NCBI GenBank assembly: GCA_964595565.1
Contig: CAZQQX010000005.1
Span: forward strand, 9,178 to 73,177
Length of the DNA: 64,000 nt
From: JAQVEM01 sp964595565
GTDB taxonomy: Bacteria > Actinomycetota > Humimicrobiia > Humimicrobiales > Humimicrobiaceae
Reading direction: 5' to 3'
The stretch's first letter is position 1, and each line of letters begins with the position of its first letter. Positions 62,395-64,000 of this stretch are shown here, one piece after another. Under the pieces are notes generated by a model. The model had not been told where the DNA came from, made no database searches, and was given only the letters and a program-made list of their open reading frames with translations. The translations under genes were made by a program, and so were the position numbers.

Positions 62395-62424
62395 AGGTTA
62401 TATATAATAGATTATATATAACCT
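62395..62424. repeat. Perfect 30-bp inverted repeat (14-bp arms, 2-base centre)
   Basis: AGGTTATATATAAT (62395-62408), AG, then ATTATATATAACCT (62411-62424) is an exact inverted repeat. It lies between the IS3 remnant and the intact IS element. It has no U-tract on either side. It could be a protein-binding site, a cruciform or a hot spot for insertion; function unknown. Confidence 0.85.
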
Positions 62425-62569
62425 ATTATGATAATTTTAACAAATTTTTATGAAAAATTATGGTTATATTTATAATTTATTATAAATTTTTTAATATATA
62501 TAAATTCCCGCCATTCTTAGTTTTCCCTATTTAATAATTTTTAAAATAACGGAGTAATAATACTAAATT

Positions 62570-62584
62570 ATTTAAATATAATTG
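62570..62584. repeat. Left copy of a 15-bp direct repeat flanking the IS
   Basis: ATTTAAATATAATTG here and again at 63638-63652 flank the ISNCY-type element exactly. Read as the target-site duplication made on insertion. Confidence 0.7.
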
Positions 62585-63637
62585 TGTTGGCAACTTTTTA
62601 AAAGTGAACACTTTACGATTTAAAAGTGAACTATTTTTAGGTCACTGTTTTTTTTGTGCATCTTTTATGTCATTTATTCCCTCTCTGGCACAGGTTCTAA
62701 CCAATCTATCCTGAATCCAGCCGTAAGGTCTCTCAATTTTTCCCTTAGCTTGAGGAGACAGTGCATATTCTATGTTTACATTAAGCTCAGATAAAACCTG
62801 TTTCCACTGAGGATCTACATCATCAGTTAAGCTGTAGTGTTTTCTCCAGAAGCTGTCCCTTCCCTGAACAAAGCGAAATATGGAGTGGCTATCTACGTAG
62901 TATGCAGCAGGGATGCCGTATTTTAAAATCACATTCTCAAGAGCTGCAATGTGAGTCCATGAAGTCTCTTTCTCAACCAGGTTTGCATAAAGGATATAGC
63001 GGCTGTAGTCATCAAGTGAGGTAATTAGATACCACTTGTCAGCATACGGGCTGAATCTGTGATGACTTGAATCATGTTGTACAAGCTCTCCTGCGTAATT
63101 GGTCAGTACCTCTCTGTCATGGGCTTTCTTTTGTCTTTTCTTCAAATAATATCCAGAAGCCTTTGCACGTGATATTATAGTAGACAGGGATACTTTTTGG
63201 CCATGAACTGAGCTGAGCCTGTCCTTTATATAGCTATAATTATATGAACGAAGAGGAATTTCAGGGTCAATTATTAATTTTTTCTCAACAGCAAGTTCTG
63301 TCATAATGCTTTCCTCTATTTCAAGTGATATTTTATGGGTTGCATTTTCCCTGATATAATCAACCGAAAAGGTTAGAGGATCTTCCCTGTATGCTTTGAC
63401 CAGAGAAAAAAATCTGGTTTTACCAATACCCAGTACCTTTTGGATATCAGTTCTTTTTATTTTATTTTCTAAATACCTACCCATAAGTTCCTTAATCTGA
63501 TTATCAGAGAATTTCTTGTGAAGCTGTGCCATAATTTAAAACCTTTCTTTTTTGATTTTAAATTATAGCTAAAGAGGGTGTTCACTTTTAAATCATAAAT
63601 TTAAAAAAACGGTTCACTTTTAATTTGTAGATGACAA
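62585..63637. mobile_element. ISNCY/IS1202-like insertion sequence, about 1.05 kb
   Basis: The ends are imperfect inverted repeats of 25 bases (TGTTGGCAAC... and, reversed, TGTCATCTAC...), both finishing in TTAAAAGTGAAC. Each end carries a second AAAAGTGAAC copy further in (62600-62609 and 62622-62631; reversed at 63612-63621 and 63580-63589). The inner copies share GATTTAAAAGTGAAC. One minus-strand transposase fills the interior. A 15-bp direct repeat flanks the element, longer than usual for most IS families but normal for the IS1202 group. The exact right end (63636 or 63637) is ambiguous by one base. Confidence 0.75.
62642..63532 (-). CDS. ISNCY/IS1202-like DDE transposase, C-terminally short
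   Basis: The 296-residue protein has an N-terminal HTH (SDNQIKELMGRYLENKIKRT, VLGIGKTRFFSLV) and an integrase core with ELVQHDSSHHRFS (first Asp), YYVDSHSIFRF (second Asp) and SPQAKGKIERPYGWIQDRL (Glu). The catalytic triad is complete. The usual 60-130 residues after the Glu helix are missing: the frame ends DAQKKQ-stop at a run of eight A's, only about 55 bases from the IS end. Either this is a natural short form or the element carries an internal deletion. Similar full-length relatives suggest the latter. Confidence 0.8.
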   Translation of the reverse strand: MAQLHKKFSDNQIKELMGRYLENKIKRTDIQKVLGIGKTRFFSLVKAYREDPLTFSVDYIRENATHKISLEIEESIMTELAVEKKLIIDPEIPLRSYNYSYIKDRLSSVHGQKVSLSTIISRAKASGYYLKKRQKKAHDREVLTNYAGELVQHDSSHHRFSPYADKWYLITSLDDYSRYILYANLVEKETSWTHIAALENVILKYGIPAAYYVDSHSIFRFVQGRDSFWRKHYSLTDDVDPQWKQVLSELNVNIEYALSPQAKGKIERPYGWIQDRLVRTCAREGINDIKDAQKKQ

Positions 63638-63652
63638 ATTTAAATATAATTG
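63638..63652. repeat. Right copy of the 15-bp direct repeat flanking the IS
   Basis: Identical to 62570-62584 (ATTTAAATATAATTG). It directly abuts the -35 box of the next gene. Confidence 0.7.
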
Positions 63653-63680
63653 TTGACAACGATAAGAAATATGTTAATAT
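63653..63680 (+). promoter_or_regulatory. Promoter of the terminal lipoprotein gene, abutting the IS repeat
   Basis: TTGACA at 63653-63658 and TAATAT at 63675-63680 are 16 bases apart. The -35 begins at the first base after the IS direct repeat, so the insertion replaced all upstream DNA while leaving the core promoter intact. A leader of about 180 nt precedes the ATG at 63865. Confidence 0.6.
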
Positions 63681-63800
63681 TAAAAAAAATATAGTAATTA
63701 TTAACTTAAATTTACATCAATTAATACATATATAACATAAATATTGTTATAAATAGTAATTTAAAAAGAAATTATAAAAAATAATCAAAAAAGGAGGTGA

Positions 63801-63834
63801 ATGTTTTTACTTATTATATTTAAATTTGTTAAGT
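63801..63834 (+). other. Possible leader peptide ORF
   Basis: AAGGAGGTGA is followed at once by ATG (63801) and a 10-residue frame, MFLLIIFKFVK, that stops TGA near 63834. The ribosome site is very strong but its spacing is short (three to four bases). It lies in the leader of the lipoprotein gene, 31 nt before that ATG, and could act in translational control, or be chance. Confidence 0.3.
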
Positions 63835-63864
63835 GAATAGATTTTAAGGAAGGCGGTGTATTTG

Positions 63865-64000
63865 ATGAAGAAAGTATTTTTGTGGCTGTTTGTAATATCC
63901 ATTATTACAGTACTTTCTCTTGCAGGTTGTAAGGCAGGAGAAACTGCTGAAGAGCCTGAAGCAGAAGAAGCAGCAGAAGAAGCAGCAGAAGAAGCAGCAG
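63865..64000 (+). CDS. Lipoprotein, probable sugar ABC transporter substrate-binding protein (partial)
   Basis: Only the first 45 residues are present: a basic start (MKKVF), a hydrophobic segment and a classic lipobox LSLAGC (Cys 22), then an acidic Glu/Ala linker. This is the usual beginning of secreted substrate-binding lipoproteins. The binding domain lies beyond the window, so the call rests on the leader and on the adjacent sugar-kinase operon. AAGGAAGGCGG lies before ATG 63865. Confidence 0.6.
   Translation, partial: MKKVFLWLFVISIITVLSLAGCKAGETAEEPEAEEAAEEAAEEAA
63964..63999. repeat. Tandem 12-bp repeat coding an acidic linker
   Basis: GAAGAAGCAGCA repeats three times and probably continues past the window edge. 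It codes alternating Glu-Glu-Ala-Ala in the linker behind the lipid anchor. Slippage would change linker length in steps of four residues without a frameshift. Confidence 0.8.

Noticed and set aside
1..64000. tRNA, rRNA genes or CRISPR array
   Set aside because: I looked through all gaps above about 100 bases and saw no cloverleaf, rRNA-like stretch or regularly spaced repeats.

Overview
The window is one continuous stretch of a low-G+C (mid-30s % by eye) bacterial chromosome carrying about 50 credible protein genes. TAA, TAG and TGA all act as stops, so the code is standard. Shine-Dalgarno sites are often strong (AAGGAGGT-type) and TTG and GTG starts occur. The gene content points to an anaerobe: a six-subunit Rnf complex with its flavin transferase ApbE, desulfoferrodoxin plus an FprA flavo-diiron protein for O2 and superoxide defence, and a radical-SAM protein. 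An LCP-family wall enzyme, many lipoproteins and no outer-membrane genes suggest a monoderm-like envelope. The phylum cannot be fixed from the sequence alone; an uncultured anaerobic lineage near Actinomycetota or Bacillota would fit. No tRNA, rRNA or CRISPR array was found.

Layout. 1-8.4 kb: end of an ABC-2 export system, a flavodoxin, a beta-propeller lipoprotein, an orphan ParA, DegV, a SIMPL protein, a ZIP metal transporter and an acidic HTH protein. 8.6-19.8 kb: a PAS/GGDEF/HD-GYP protein, a TetR-controlled epimerase operon with a readable promoter and operator, a three-domain acyl-ligase/ACP/acyltransferase fusion, the dfx-fprA pair, a TIGR02757 protein and a DUF4214-LCP fusion. 20.2-28.7 kb: a carbohydrate cluster of two related GT4 glycosyltransferases, an alpha/alpha-toroid protein, a GH130 phosphorylase-type enzyme and a cupin, followed by a membrane-anchored EEP-family protein and a lipoprotein. 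28.9-36.5 kb: a SAF-domain dehydrogenase, apbE and rnfCDGEAB. 36.5-39.7 kb: a YhaO/YhaN-like nuclease-ATPase pair. 40-41.2 kb: a HigBA-type toxin-antitoxin locus whose toxin has a stop at codon 3, and a decayed TadE-like pilin gene. 41.2-47.8 kb: nth, two diverged PolX-PHP proteins, pcm and a PflX-like radical-SAM protein. 48-54.7 kb: two more c-di-GMP proteins, a GH30 lipoprotein and a glycerate kinase.

55.5-64 kb is an accessory sugar-catabolism region. A DeoR regulator leads an operon of SDR, C_GCAxxG_C_C protein, LsrF-like aldolase/thiolase, class II aldolase, FGGY kinase and 2-hydroxyacid dehydrogenase. A lipoprotein that is probably a sugar-binding protein begins just beyond it. Between them lie an IS3-family remnant, a perfect 30-bp palindrome and an ISNCY/IS1202-like element flanked by a 15-bp direct repeat, inserted directly against the -35 box of the lipoprotein gene. 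The operon strongly resembles the tail of an AI-2 (Lsr) pathway at one gene only, and its real substrate is unknown. It is the best candidate here for an undescribed pathway, together with the GT4/GH130 glycan cluster.
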